Source: Cadophora sp. MPI-SDFR-AT-0126 (taxonomy: Eukaryota; Ascomycota; Leotiomycetes; Helotiales; Ploettnerulaceae). Taken from it: 64,000 bases of DNA. Shown here in pieces: positions 31,295 through 41,127 of the stretch; position 1 is the first letter of the stretch; each line of letters begins with the position of its first letter. The notes beneath the pieces were generated by a model. The model was given only the letters and a program-made list of their open reading frames with translations. It was not told the origin of the DNA and did not search any database. Where the stretch lies: assembly GCA_020747065.1 (NCBI GenBank), contig JAGMVK010000011.1, positions 1,798,001-1,862,000 of the forward strand, given 5' to 3'. Made by a program: the position numbers and the translations under genes.

Positions 31295-33707
31295 TCATGG
31301 AGTGAAAGGTTTCCATCCCGTCTTCTCTTTCTTCGCGTACAGTTCCAGCACAGACTTGATATAAACCGCAGCATCATTAGTTGTAGTCCATGGTCCTAGA
31401 ATGTCTGGTGCATGAAGCTCCTTCAAATCTGCCTGCACTCTATGTGCTTCCTTCCAGCATTGATCCCGTTTCGCTTCATTCTCTCCGAAGGCTCTCAAGA
31501 AGTTTGGGTCTCGATTGCCAGCTTGTAAAGTCTCCAGATAACATCGACCAAGCTCCTCTCTCAGAATCGCACCCAACTGCACACTCAGTGCATGGTAGAT
31601 TGGCATGTTCTTGACAAGACTCTCGAGCCATGCCCAAAGCTTGATACCACCCTCCCAAGAGCTGGCGCTCCGCGACTTGAACGCACGATCTTTAGCCGCA
31701 AAAGAGGTCATATACATGACAATGCATTCCAGAGCAACTGCGAGCCCAAGCTTCCGTTGACTTTCTGACACAGAATCTATGCCTTTGGCTTTGATCTGTA
31801 GAATCTCGTCCATCTTTCGTTTCAACTTCAAAGAATGATCGTTGAGTTTCTGGAACTCGCCATGAAGTCTTTCATCCACAGGATGCCTTTCTCCATTCGA
31901 ACGAGGCTTCTCGGCGGATGCAGGTGTGCTTGTGGCCAATGTCTGAGGAGTCCGAGCATTTCCATCATTCGAGTCCACCCTTCTCATAGCCACAGTCTTC
32001 ATCGCATTAGGAGTCGCCAAAAGGCTCTTTTGACTAGGCGCAGAGGGAGCTGGGGATTTGAAAGCTGGTTCCAAGGACGTCTTCGCCTTGGCAACATTGA
32101 TATCAGGTAACTTCGCACGCTTCGAAATAGGTTCCGAGGCGTCGGAATCGCTGGGACGTTTCTTTGATGGAGTAGGCTTGGGTGTGATTGTTGGTTCGTC
32201 CTCAGAATCCTCGTCGAAAGTCGGATTTAGTCGTGCCCGCCGTTGCTTCTCAAGAGTCAGGAATTCCTTGCTTGGCTTGGCTTGGATCCCAAGTATCCTT
32301 TGTATATCCTTCGCTCGCCGTTTCTTGTATCTCAACTTCACAACCAGAGTATCCTTTGTCGAGGGTGGCCTCTTGCTAGATTCCCCTAGATGCTTCTTTG
32401 GTGGATGTCCAACCTTCGGTGTCTTTCTCGCAACCCCAGGAACATCCGGCCGCCGTACCTCTTCATACCGAGCTCCAACCGTATCTCTTGTAGTCTTCTC
32501 AGAATTCTGCTCGGGGGTATTTTCTGCCTGCAATCCGTCCTTCCTCGCCTTCTTTTCGCTCAATCGATCCAGTTCCCGATCCAAAAGAGGATGAAGCGCA
32601 AGGGGAAGCATCTCAGGGAGCGGTCGTAAAGGCGAAGGACTCCTGGAAGATGCGGATGATACAGGAGACTTCGCTCTAGTTTTATCTGCTCGTACAACAA
32701 TAGTGTTATCTGGATCGGGCTTGGGGGATGAGTTTTTAGACCCCGGTTCCATATTAAACAAATCATCTGGTAGAGGTGGTAGTCGATCAGGCAGCGGTAT
32801 CGGCTTCTCAGGCTTTGGTGTCAACTTTCTTGCGTGAGATGAGTCTCTCGGTGTCGACTGCTTCGCTGGCGAGGCTCTGTTTCCTGGCGTACTTGTTGGT
32901 TCAATCTTTGTACGCTTCTCCGGCTGCCTTCCATCAGACTCCATTGGTCGCTTCTTCTGCTCGGAGGGTTTGACATCATAGGTACTTCGAGGAGGAGATT
33001 TGGGTCGAGGAGGGAGCTGGTGTCGAAGAGGTTCTCGTATTTGTGGTACTGATTTGACAGGCGTATGACCTGAGCTCGAAATGGGATGTCCATTAGTAGC
33101 CGAGATACTTGTTTTCGAATGGTGTGGCGCGGGCCTGAGAATGTTAGAGCAAAACTTATTTTACAACAGCATACTCACTTCGTATCTCTGGGTTGCTCCT
33201 TTGAAATTAACGCGCCATTTTGTCTCCCTTCCTCCAATCCAGGTCGCGGAGAAGGCTTGGCGCCTACTTTCATACTTTTGTAGTCTGCGATAGATATCTT
33301 CTTGGAGGGTATCTTCACTTCCCTGGCAGTGGCATGACTGGGAGTTGTGGTACTGCTTCGCGCAGCCAAACTTGCTGGAGATCCGCTCTCAATTCGTGCC
33401 TGCCAATCACCCTCTGCTCGTGCCACTCCACGCCGACTTTCCGAGATCATAGTCATGTGCTGTAGATACCGAACCTCATAATTCGCGAATGGTGTGCCCC
33501 TGTACTCGTAGGAGGAAGTTTCTCGGAAGGGGTGGTCAGTGGGAACTGTGAGGAGGTGGGGTTCCTAAGCTTGTCAGCGGGAGCAGGGGAGCTTTGTCTG
33601 GGCGCTAGAAAACATACGTGCGGGAGAAAGAGTTTCTTCAGGTCTGAAATTTGTTTGTCTGCCACTTCTAGTGCTTTCAAAGCTGGAGTAGATTGCTTGG
33701 AATCCAT
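31295..33707 (-). CDS. Large, mostly disordered hypothetical protein with conserved N- and C-terminal segments
   Basis: Three exons: 33618-33707, 33179-33564, 31295-33134; 771 residues. The N-terminus (about 1-150) looks structured: a short helix (ALKALEVADKQISDLKKLFLPH), then EPHLLTVPTDHPFRETSSYEYRG, split as EPHLLTVPTDHPF and RETSSYEYRGTPFANYEVRY, then the basic block KISIADYKSMKVGAKPSPRP. Residues 150-560 are rich in Pro, Ser, Lys and Arg with several KRxK-type nuclear signals. The C-terminal 200 residues are helical (ERLHGEFQKLNDHSLKLKRKMDEIL; AVALECIVMYMTSF; PDILGPWTTTNDAAVYIKSVLEL), each quoted in part. This block looks conserved. I infer a nuclear protein and cannot name its family. 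Confidence 0.72.
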
Positions 33708-35950
33708 GTTGACTGATATGGTCAGGCTTCTTTCTTTGTCTGGTTTCGCAAGACTCGGAACAAAGGAGGCCACCCTACCTCGCAGAATATCTTCCCAGTT
33801 CGCGAAAACGGTATATTCAATAATAGCGATTCTCGCATTCACTGGTGGTCGGTATCAAGGGCCATTCATTGTTGCTCCTCCCCGCCCAGATCCCAGCGCA
33901 ATCGCATAGACGTCAGCGCAAGCCCAATTGTTTCCCAACCAAGCATCGACTCGAGTCTGCAATCGGCGATCGTTCGTAGGAATCTCTTGCGCGTGCGACG
34001 CGAAAGTAGTCGTCGGAGGGAGAATTCGATGGCGTTGTTGAGGTAGGTGAACTTGATGTGGGTCAGATCGAGGTCTGACCCTTGATTTCACGTGAGGGAT
34101 ATGATTGCTGAGTCAGCAGGTAACAGCCTCATCTTTGCAGAACTGGGCGGCTCTTGATGTTTGATAAATAAATAGAACTCGGGTTTCTGCATTACGACAG
34201 ATTTGCTTAAAGAGTACAAGACTGTAGAGCCGAATAAAGGGTATTGTTCGGGACAAGTCGCAGCAGCTTTGGATTGTACTAGTGGAAGCAGAGAGAGACC
34301 ATATGATTGCTAAAGCATGGACGTGGGAGGCTTTTGAAGCTTAATCTCTGCTCATAGCTTACTTCTATAAAGTTCTTTTCTCTAACCTGGCAAATGTTGG
34401 GTTTGGAGTCGTTACTTTTGCAAATGTTTCCCACCAGGAGAGTCGTATGCTTAGTCAAATGGCTTTACAAAAAAACAACGATATCCTTCTTTTCCATCTA
34501 TCAGAGGTGTTGACTCGCTTCACCACATAGATAGATATCTAATGATTCTTCCGATCGACCTCACAACTTGACTTTCCTGGAATCTGCTTCTCTTGGCCTC
34601 CTAAAATGTCCATATCTGAAGTTGCTTACTTCAAGTCACTCACCTCAAGTTGCCTAGCTGAAGTTACATTCAGAATACGTGACATGCCCTCCTACCTGTC
34701 CTCGCCTTCTCTGTGGTTGATGCTGTCGGGCTTCTCCCTACTATACTCATGCTCCGACTTTATATACCTAACATAATAGAGAGACTTGGATCGCTCTTCC
34801 CTTCTCGTATGTCATACTCATCCTCAGCCTTACCACACTATCATAGCCGTATATTTCCCCCAAGCCCACCTCTTTCGTCTACTTCCACACCCTCATTCTC
34901 CGAACCTCACTAGCTATCCACCCGTATCTTTCCCACAAGAGGTCAACCCACACACCTAACATGCTTGGCCTTGTCACACCAAGATAATTCGCACTCGCTA
35001 TGTTTGCTCGCTCATACGTACAGTACAGTACCTTGCCGCGCTTTCACATATTGTAGCTCCTAAACTCCGGCACTTCCTGGAAATCGAGTAATGGTGCATT
35101 CTCAGCTCCATTCAAGCTGCATGAAGCTCTACCACTTACAGTCCAGCGCCGGGCCCCGGATCTTGGATTGCACCGCCAGAGGGATAAAGAGTCAGAAAGT
35201 TGGACATCAAAGAACGGCTTTCTAAGCAGCAAAAGTACGATCCATGACTCTGAGATTACCCGCAAAAGCTCTAGCCGCGCGATGTCAACCAATAGACGCC
35301 TCTTCTGTCCCCATGAGGCTTCGCAACGGACACCACCGAATTGCGTGCTGAGCAGCAGCTGCAGCGATGCATACACAAGATCTACAGGGTTGTCTGCCCC
35401 TGGTAGTGCCCAGTAGTGGCTCTGGAGTGTCCACTATCCTGGACCTGACGACCGAGGTGGTGTCCCCCTATCCCTGTTCAGCTCTCCCTGCGACCCTTCG
35501 CGTCCCTCCACCGCTAGACCCGCTCGACTCTTATCCTCGATGAAAAGAAAGATAGCTCCCCCCCCTTCCCATCACCGAGTCTCCTCCTCGATCTTATATC
35601 CACATCTCTGCTACAAGACCAGGTCCTCACCCTCCTCATGGCGTGCAGCAACCAGTTTCGGATGATCCGCAAAAGAAGATTCACTTTCCGTTCCATCTGA
35701 AATCCATACGTCGTCCTATTGAAACCCGAATAGATTACGCGGAAGTTCACGGGCCCAGTTCCATTTTTGGTGTATATCGCTTGAGGCTCAACCGAGGAAG
35801 ATATATTCTAGGTTGGTCCCGTTCTATTCATCGAATTCAATCACTGACTTTGTACAAGTTCTTCAAGTACATAGCTAGCCATTGAGGCTTAAAGCAACAA
35901 GCATTCGCACTTTGAAGTCTCATCCAGTACACGATATTCACAACTTTATC
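33708..35950. promoter_or_regulatory. 2.2-kb divergent intergenic region
   Basis: Between the disordered nuclear protein and the SIS-domain gene. No credible ORF. It has a cluster of GAAGTT/CAAGTT words at 34616-34673, including an inverted repeat TGAAGT-5-ACTTCA at 34617-34633. The segment 34780-34910 is strongly pyrimidine-rich. A C9 run lies near 35559-35567. The length and composition suit a complex promoter or a non-coding transcript. Confidence 0.45.
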
Positions 35951-37162
35951 ATGACGCTCGACCACCACCCAGTCCAAAATAGTGAGGTCTATATCATTCA
36001 CGCCTCCCACGCCCCGTCCGTTCCACCACCATCCCCGCCATCACCAGCTACACCATGTGAGCGAGAACTGTCACCTCCCTTGGACGACCTGATGTCTATG
36101 ACACCTCCCGAGCTCTCGGACTCATGCGGTTCCAGCTTGAGTGATCGACTTTCAAATGCCGTTCATGTCCTTGGAACCGAAGCCACAGCTCTGTCATGTC
36201 TGACTCGCCTTTACGAGACTGAGCCCGTTGCCCGGAGAGGATTCAATGCAGCAGTGGAAGCTATCACCAGACATCGAGGAGAGAAAGGTCAACTGGTGAT
36301 TTGCGGTATTGGCAAGAGTGGGCACATTGCCAAGAAGCTGGTTGCAACCATGAACAGTCTGAAGATCCGCTCAACATACCTACACCCAACGGAGGCACTT
36401 CATGGGGACTTGGGAGTTATCGGAAGACACGACACAATTCTCCTCATCACCTTCTCGGGAAAAACCCCTGAACTCCTCTCGCTTCTACCACATTTCGATT
36501 CATCTCTCCCTCTCCTTATCATGACATCTCATACCCACCCGTCAACATGCGAGATCATCAAGCAAAGACCCGACGCTATCCTCCTCCCAGCACCAATTCA
36601 CAAATCCGAGACCGACTCCTTCGGATTTAACGCTCCAACAACGTCCACTACTATGGCTCTTGCTTTGGGAGATGCCCTTGCGGTAGTCATCTCCAACGAA
36701 CTACACATCAACGTCCAGGCCGTATTCTCTCAAAACCACCCAGGAGGAGCAATCGGACAGGCAATACAAGGGCCGAAGAAGATCTCTGATCTTACGATTT
36801 TGTTCGAGACCATCCCAGAAATGGATCACCGAGCCATTACAGGGGCACACATCCTCATGTCTGCGTATAAATCTACGTCTGGATGGGTTCGACATGGCGA
36901 TGATATGGTCGTTCCTCCTAGACGAATTACGAGGCTTCAGCCAGATGATATGGATGAGCCAGCGACTTGCATCAATGGTCTGATGGTACCGAGCAAGGAA
37001 TGGATTCCAATCCCAGCCGACACCTCGATTCTCTCTGCCCAAGAATGGATCACAAGTAGGCGTGTAGCTGGAGAGTCAAAGTATAGTGATGATGCTGTAC
37101 TGGCACTGATTGTAGAAAGCGAAGTTGCGGGAGTAATTGAAGTAGGAACTGTCATGGGTTAA
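35951..37162 (+). CDS. SIS-domain sugar-phosphate isomerase, KpsF/GutQ-like
   Basis: Single exon, 403 residues from the first ATG at 35951; the frame is open upstream to a TTG at 35882. Residues about 1-75 are Pro-rich and variable. The SIS domain (about 80-260) has the KpsF/GutQ pattern: AVEAITRHRGEKGQLVICGIGKSGHIAKKLVATMNS, seen as QLVICGIGKSGHIAKKLVAT; then the STYLHPTEALHGDLGVI block, ILLITFSGKTPELLSLLPH, and ALGDALAVVISNELH..FSQNHPGGAIG. In bacteria these enzymes interconvert ribulose-5-phosphate and arabinose-5-phosphate. The fungal substrate is uncertain. The C-terminal 120 residues stand where bacterial proteins carry two CBS domains but show no clear CBS motif. Confidence 0.85.
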   Translation: MTLDHHPVQNSEVYIIHASHAPSVPPPSPPSPATPCERELSPPLDDLMSMTPPELSDSCGSSLSDRLSNAVHVLGTEATALSCLTRLYETEPVARRGFNAAVEAITRHRGEKGQLVICGIGKSGHIAKKLVATMNSLKIRSTYLHPTEALHGDLGVIGRHDTILLITFSGKTPELLSLLPHFDSSLPLLIMTSHTHPSTCEIIKQRPDAILLPAPIHKSETDSFGFNAPTTSTTMALALGDALAVVISNELHINVQAVFSQNHPGGAIGQAIQGPKKISDLTILFETIPEMDHRAITGAHILMSAYKSTSGWVRHGDDMVVPPRRITRLQPDDMDEPATCINGLMVPSKEWIPIPADTSILSAQEWITSRRVAGESKYSDDAVLALIVESEVAGVIEVGTVMG

Positions 37163-38413
37163 AGCAGCATTTGGATCGATAGGAGATTTGGGCATTTGAT
37201 TATGGCGTTGGAAAAAGGCGGAGGACATTTTGATGGGAATGAGAGAAGTGCTAGAGCAGCCTTCACATCATGTATTTTTCTTCACGGGCGGGAAAGCGGG
37301 CATAGATCACATTTCATAGGTATGGTAGGCTTTTTCAATCTTAGCGACGGCAAACGTGTAGATAGAAGAGTGGTTTGGCGGGTTCATCTGATGATTTACG
37401 GCTGCATTGAATGGAAGGCCTTTCACATCGAGACTTGGATCTCGTTTCTGGCATCGCATCCTTAGATCTCCATTCTCAGACAACGTTCATCTCACATTTA
37501 TTGTCCTCATGTGCACATACAGTCTCTTCATTTACTGCATCCAGACCAAACCTGGAATCCACCTCGGAGTGCCTAAGAGCCAACTCCACTCCGACTCCGT
37601 CTCCGACCCTGAAACTGAATTGAATCCACAAAAGATAACCAAAATCAACCACGATCCCCTTGCATGCCAGGCATAAAACAGCGCGTCCACTTACCCTGAA
37701 TAGATTATGAGTAGGGAACCCGAAGTCGATCAAACAAAGGAAAGGCGGGTATTGTCCGCAAGCATCTCAGCCAAGAGATTCTGGGATTGATGACTTGTGG
37801 CTGGGAATCGAGAACTCACATGTCAGTGAAACAAACAAATAACCCGCTGCGGAAAGGGCACGAGTCTGAGGCGTGGCTGAGAAGTGAGGCTTGCTTGCGG
37901 CCTGTGGGGCGAAGTCCAGCGCCAGGGATTTGTTTTTTCATCGCGAAGGGAATCCGACAGGCAGGTACTGTAACGAGAACAACTTCAAACACCTCTCTCT
38001 TTCAACTCACTCTAAACCCAGACGAAAGTCCTCAAAACAAGTGCCCGTACTCGTCAGACCTCCATCAGCCTGGGGTCTCACATCCTCGCTCAATCGCAAA
38101 TTGATCTCATTCCAAGGATGGGATGGGATGTCCTCCAGCGAGGGATCGCTCCACGTGGGTGAAGGCAGAGGTCGTGGCGTGTCCTTGAGACAGCGGCGAA
38201 AACTGAAAATGACCAGGAGATTGTCACTTGAAGGCGTTTTTACCTGTCCGCGAGAAAATGTGATTACCGATAAGAGGATGGGAAGTAAGGGATTGTTTTT
38301 GCTTCTTTCACTTTCTAGTTGATATTTCTGTTCTTTCATATTTATTTGATCAGCACCTCGCTTTCTCATCGATATTCAAGCTTTTGTCTCGATTTCCCAA
38401 CACAACGTCAAAG
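37163..38413. other. 1.25-kb intergenic region
   Basis: No supported gene. Plus-strand ORFs of 85-143 codons at 37407-38322 show no domain. A short GGGAT/GGATG iteration lies at about 38115-38130. Confidence 0.4.
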
Positions 38414-38638
38414 ATGCATCTTTCGATTGTCTTCCTTTCATTCTTGACAGCTTCAGTCCTTTCCCACCCTCCAGTTTCAAATCCTCGTCAGATCCTCTCG
38501 TCAAATCAACCAGATATCCAGGATCTCTATGCATATGATCCAGACCAGAAGCCATTACATACAACCGTATTGATGAGCATGGCAAAAGCACAAGCTACTG
38601 CAGGAACAAAGCAGTTCCGAGGCCGTGGCAGTGCTTGA
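38414..38638 (+). CDS. Small secreted protein, 74 residues
   Basis: ATG at 38414 in a good context (tcaaagATGC). Residues 1-18 form a clear signal peptide (MHLSIVFLSFLTASVLSH) with cleavage expected near SVLS-HP. The mature part (about 56 residues) has no cysteine, no membrane segment and no recognised motif. It is Pro/Gln-rich at its start and basic at its end (KQFRGRGSA). Cys-free small secreted proteins are heterogeneous in ascomycetes and I assign no function. A spurious ORF is possible. Confidence 0.55.
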   Translation: MHLSIVFLSFLTASVLSHPPVSNPRQILSSNQPDIQDLYAYDPDQKPLHTTVLMSMAKAQATAGTKQFRGRGSA

Positions 38639-38879
38639 TTTTCTTTGGATGATTCCAGTCAAATTGAGAGGATGGTGTTGAATCCATGACGCGACTGACG
38701 TCACGGAGAACTCGTCAGTCAGTCAGATGTTCTGAGTTGATGGCGAACCTTCTTGATTACTGTACCTCTTGTACAGCCCACCGGATTCCAAATACCCTGC
38801 TTCTATATCTACATCTATCGACAACTTACACCTACCTTCGATCTGACAAACGAAAAAGACATCCAAACATCCAAACAAC

Positions 38880-39731
38880 ATGGCATCATCGAGTGAACTT
38901 CCACCACCTTACGAGGCATCAACCAAGCCAAACAATAGCAATAACCTCCAAGTCCCCAACGCGCGAAATGGCATCCCACCACACGACAGGAGGTCAATGG
39001 AAGACGAATTCCGCGACCTTCCACCCGGCTGGACACGTCAATACGACGAACAAAGTCACCATCAATTCTTCGTCGACACACAGGCGCAACCCCCAAGATC
39101 AATCTGGCACCATCCCTACGACGACGAGCAATTCCTCTCCTCCCTAACCCCCTCAGAACGAACACGCATCCAATCCCTCCACCACGTCCCCACCCCCGCC
39201 GACATCCAAGCCGAGAGCAGCGGCGAGGACGAGCACGGATCCAACTCGCACCCTCCTCTACCGCCCAGAAACCAAGGCGAAGGCGAAAAGCTAAGCGGCG
39301 CACACAAACTCGGCCGCAAGATGAAAGACAAACTCACATCATCCACCCACGAGGAACGAGAAGCGCAGCGTCGCCAAAGAGAGCAGGAAGAGCAAGCCGC
39401 GTATCAGCGCCACCTGCACATCCGTAGACAGATGTCCAAAGCCATGGAGACAGGGGAGCCGCAGCTTCTCGGCAAGGACAGGAATGGCAAGGACGTGTAT
39501 ATCGAGCCGCCGCAGATGCCGAGGGGATATCCGGGGTATGGAGGCGGTGGGTATGGTTATAATCCTTATAATCAGGGCCCGTATGGTCCGTATGGGAATC
39601 CGGGGGTTAGGTATATGAGGCCGGCGTATCCGTATGGTAGGCCTTATGGAGGGGGGTATGGTGGTGGGTTTGGATTGCCTCTGGTTGGTGGTTTAGCTGG
39701 TGGTGCATTGTTGGGTGGGCTGTTGTTCTAG
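38880..39731 (+). CDS. WW-domain protein with Gly/Tyr-rich tail (Wwm1-like)
   Basis: Single exon, 283 residues. One WW domain at residues about 46-80: DLPPGWTRQYDEQSHHQFFV, then DTQAQPPRSIWHHP, with both signature Trp residues. The N-terminus carries a PPPY motif (ELPPPYEAS), the usual ligand of WW domains. Residues about 135-185 are charged and helical (AHKLGRKMKDKLTSSTHEEREAQRRQREQEEQ, quoted in part as AHKLGRKMKDKL). The tail has Gly/Tyr repeats (GYPGYGGGGYGYNPYNQGP..) and ends in GLPLVGGLAGGALLGGLLF, a hydrophobic glycine-zipper-like segment. This architecture matches fungal proteins named after yeast Wwm1, a metacaspase-interacting protein. The same role here is an inference. Confidence 0.82.
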   Translation: MASSSELPPPYEASTKPNNSNNLQVPNARNGIPPHDRRSMEDEFRDLPPGWTRQYDEQSHHQFFVDTQAQPPRSIWHHPYDDEQFLSSLTPSERTRIQSLHHVPTPADIQAESSGEDEHGSNSHPPLPPRNQGEGEKLSGAHKLGRKMKDKLTSSTHEEREAQRRQREQEEQAAYQRHLHIRRQMSKAMETGEPQLLGKDRNGKDVYIEPPQMPRGYPGYGGGGYGYNPYNQGPYGPYGNPGVRYMRPAYPYGRPYGGGYGGGFGLPLVGGLAGGALLGGLLF

Positions 39732-40363
39732 GCCTGATGAGATGAGGTATTTCGACTATGGAATTTGCTTGACGAAGGAATGGAATCAAAGGAAGGAGTT
39801 AAGGCGCCTGCCGGCCGAATTTAACAGTCAATATACAAGATATTCGAAGCCCACGAGATTCTCCCCTGTTGGCTTCTCCTAAAGTTCCCTTCATACATCA
39901 ACCTTGCTTCCTCTAAGCCCGTCCCATTTCTCAACCCACCTATTAAACCACTACACTCTCGCAGAGACATACTAAGAACAGGGTCTCATGCCAGCAAACG
40001 CAGAATGATCTCCAAAAAAAAACCCCCCCTACTGATCCATAGAGAATTCAGCCCATGATTCTTCGTACACGAAATGCCGAATCACATGTGAAAATGTAAG
40101 TAAGATCTTAGGTGAGGAATCCCTCTTCTCAAAAATATGTACAGTCAAGCAAGCACCCACGAATCTACGACTCTCTAGCCACACACTATCCAACGTCTAT
40201 GTTTCCCATTCTCCGATCTTGTATCATGAACCATCAAGTCCCGTCTCGCATCTAATCATAACCCATGCCTCTCCCCCGTCCCCATTCACCCATTGTCTCC
40301 CCCCCCCCCCCCCCCCCCCCCCCCCAAACAAAACACCCCTAACCCATCAACCAACGCACCAAT
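39732..40363. repeat. Intergenic with a 27-base poly-C tract
   Basis: Between the convergent WW gene and the cytochrome b5 gene. A run of 27 C residues spans 40299-40325 and would appear as G27 in the cytochrome b5 3' UTR. The same region also has ccccccc near 40021-40028. No coding sequence. Confidence 0.7.
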
Positions 40364-40707
40364 CTACAACTTCGCCTTCTCACCTACCGTCCCAATCTTC
40401 AGCTTCCCACTGTACTTCTTCAGCACGCTCTCATTATGGTATTTCCAGAATTGCTTGGTGGCGTCCTTGCCCGCTACGCGCTTGAGGATCTTTGCGCCGC
40501 CGGGGTGCTCGTCTACGAAATCTATTTGTAGCACTTACTGTTAGCAAAGCGGTTGGAAGAGAAAGACAGAGAGGGAGGGATAAGGAGGGAGGGAAGGGGA
40601 GGGAACGAACTCGTAACATCGTAAACGCCATCATCGATTATAATGTACATTCCCTCTTCAGGGCTCTTATGCGATGCCACGTCGGCCGTAGAGAAGGATT
40701 TCGACAT
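40364..40707 (-). CDS. Short soluble cytochrome b5-like heme-binding protein
   Basis: Two exons, 40611-40707 and 40364-40521; 84 residues. It is the bare cytochrome b5 fold. The first axial His lies in FVDEHPGGAKILKRVAGKDA, and YDVTNFVDEHPGG is restored by removing the 89-base intron. The second axial His is in FWKYHNESVLKKY. The N-terminus matches b5 strands (FSTADVASHKSPEEGMYIII). There is no C-terminal membrane anchor, unlike ER cytochrome b5, so the protein is probably soluble. The donor is GTTCGT, less common than GTRNGT, but no other site preserves the b5 motif. It may serve as an electron carrier; the partner is unknown. Confidence 0.88.
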
Positions 40708-41127
40708 CTTGTATTTGTGGTATTTAAAACTCGTTCTAGCGTCCAGTGCCGTCCGTATCTATCTTCTCTTTCGCTATCTTTGAGTTGAGGAAGGGTTCCG
40801 CTTCCGGTGCCGTTGTGCCGATTGCTGTACAGTCGAGGGGATTTGAGATTGTTGCAATTTGTGTCTAGAGATGCGTAGATGAGAATAAAGACGAAGATTG
40901 GTAATTGCTGGATCTAGGTGGAAGGATGACGGGGAAACGAAAGAAGATGGTGTGGAGTGTGGAGATGGACGTGGAGAGGTGCGAAGACTGATGCGATCAT
41001 TAAACAAGGATAAGTGTCGGACCTCGGCTCGGGTATGCTCAGCTGGAAAGGATGGGCCGTGATTGGTTTATTTTTCACGAGTAAACATCGTTCATAAATC
41101 ATCGTCTCGTTGATTACTATCTATCCA
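40708..41127. promoter_or_regulatory. Cytochrome b5 promoter and DUF676 3' flank
   Basis: 420 bases with no gene. Nothing specific recognised. Confidence 0.4.

Noticed and set aside
37407..38322. Possible genes in the region before the small secreted protein
   Set aside because: Several short ORFs in different frames with no domain, signal peptide or consistent splice structure.
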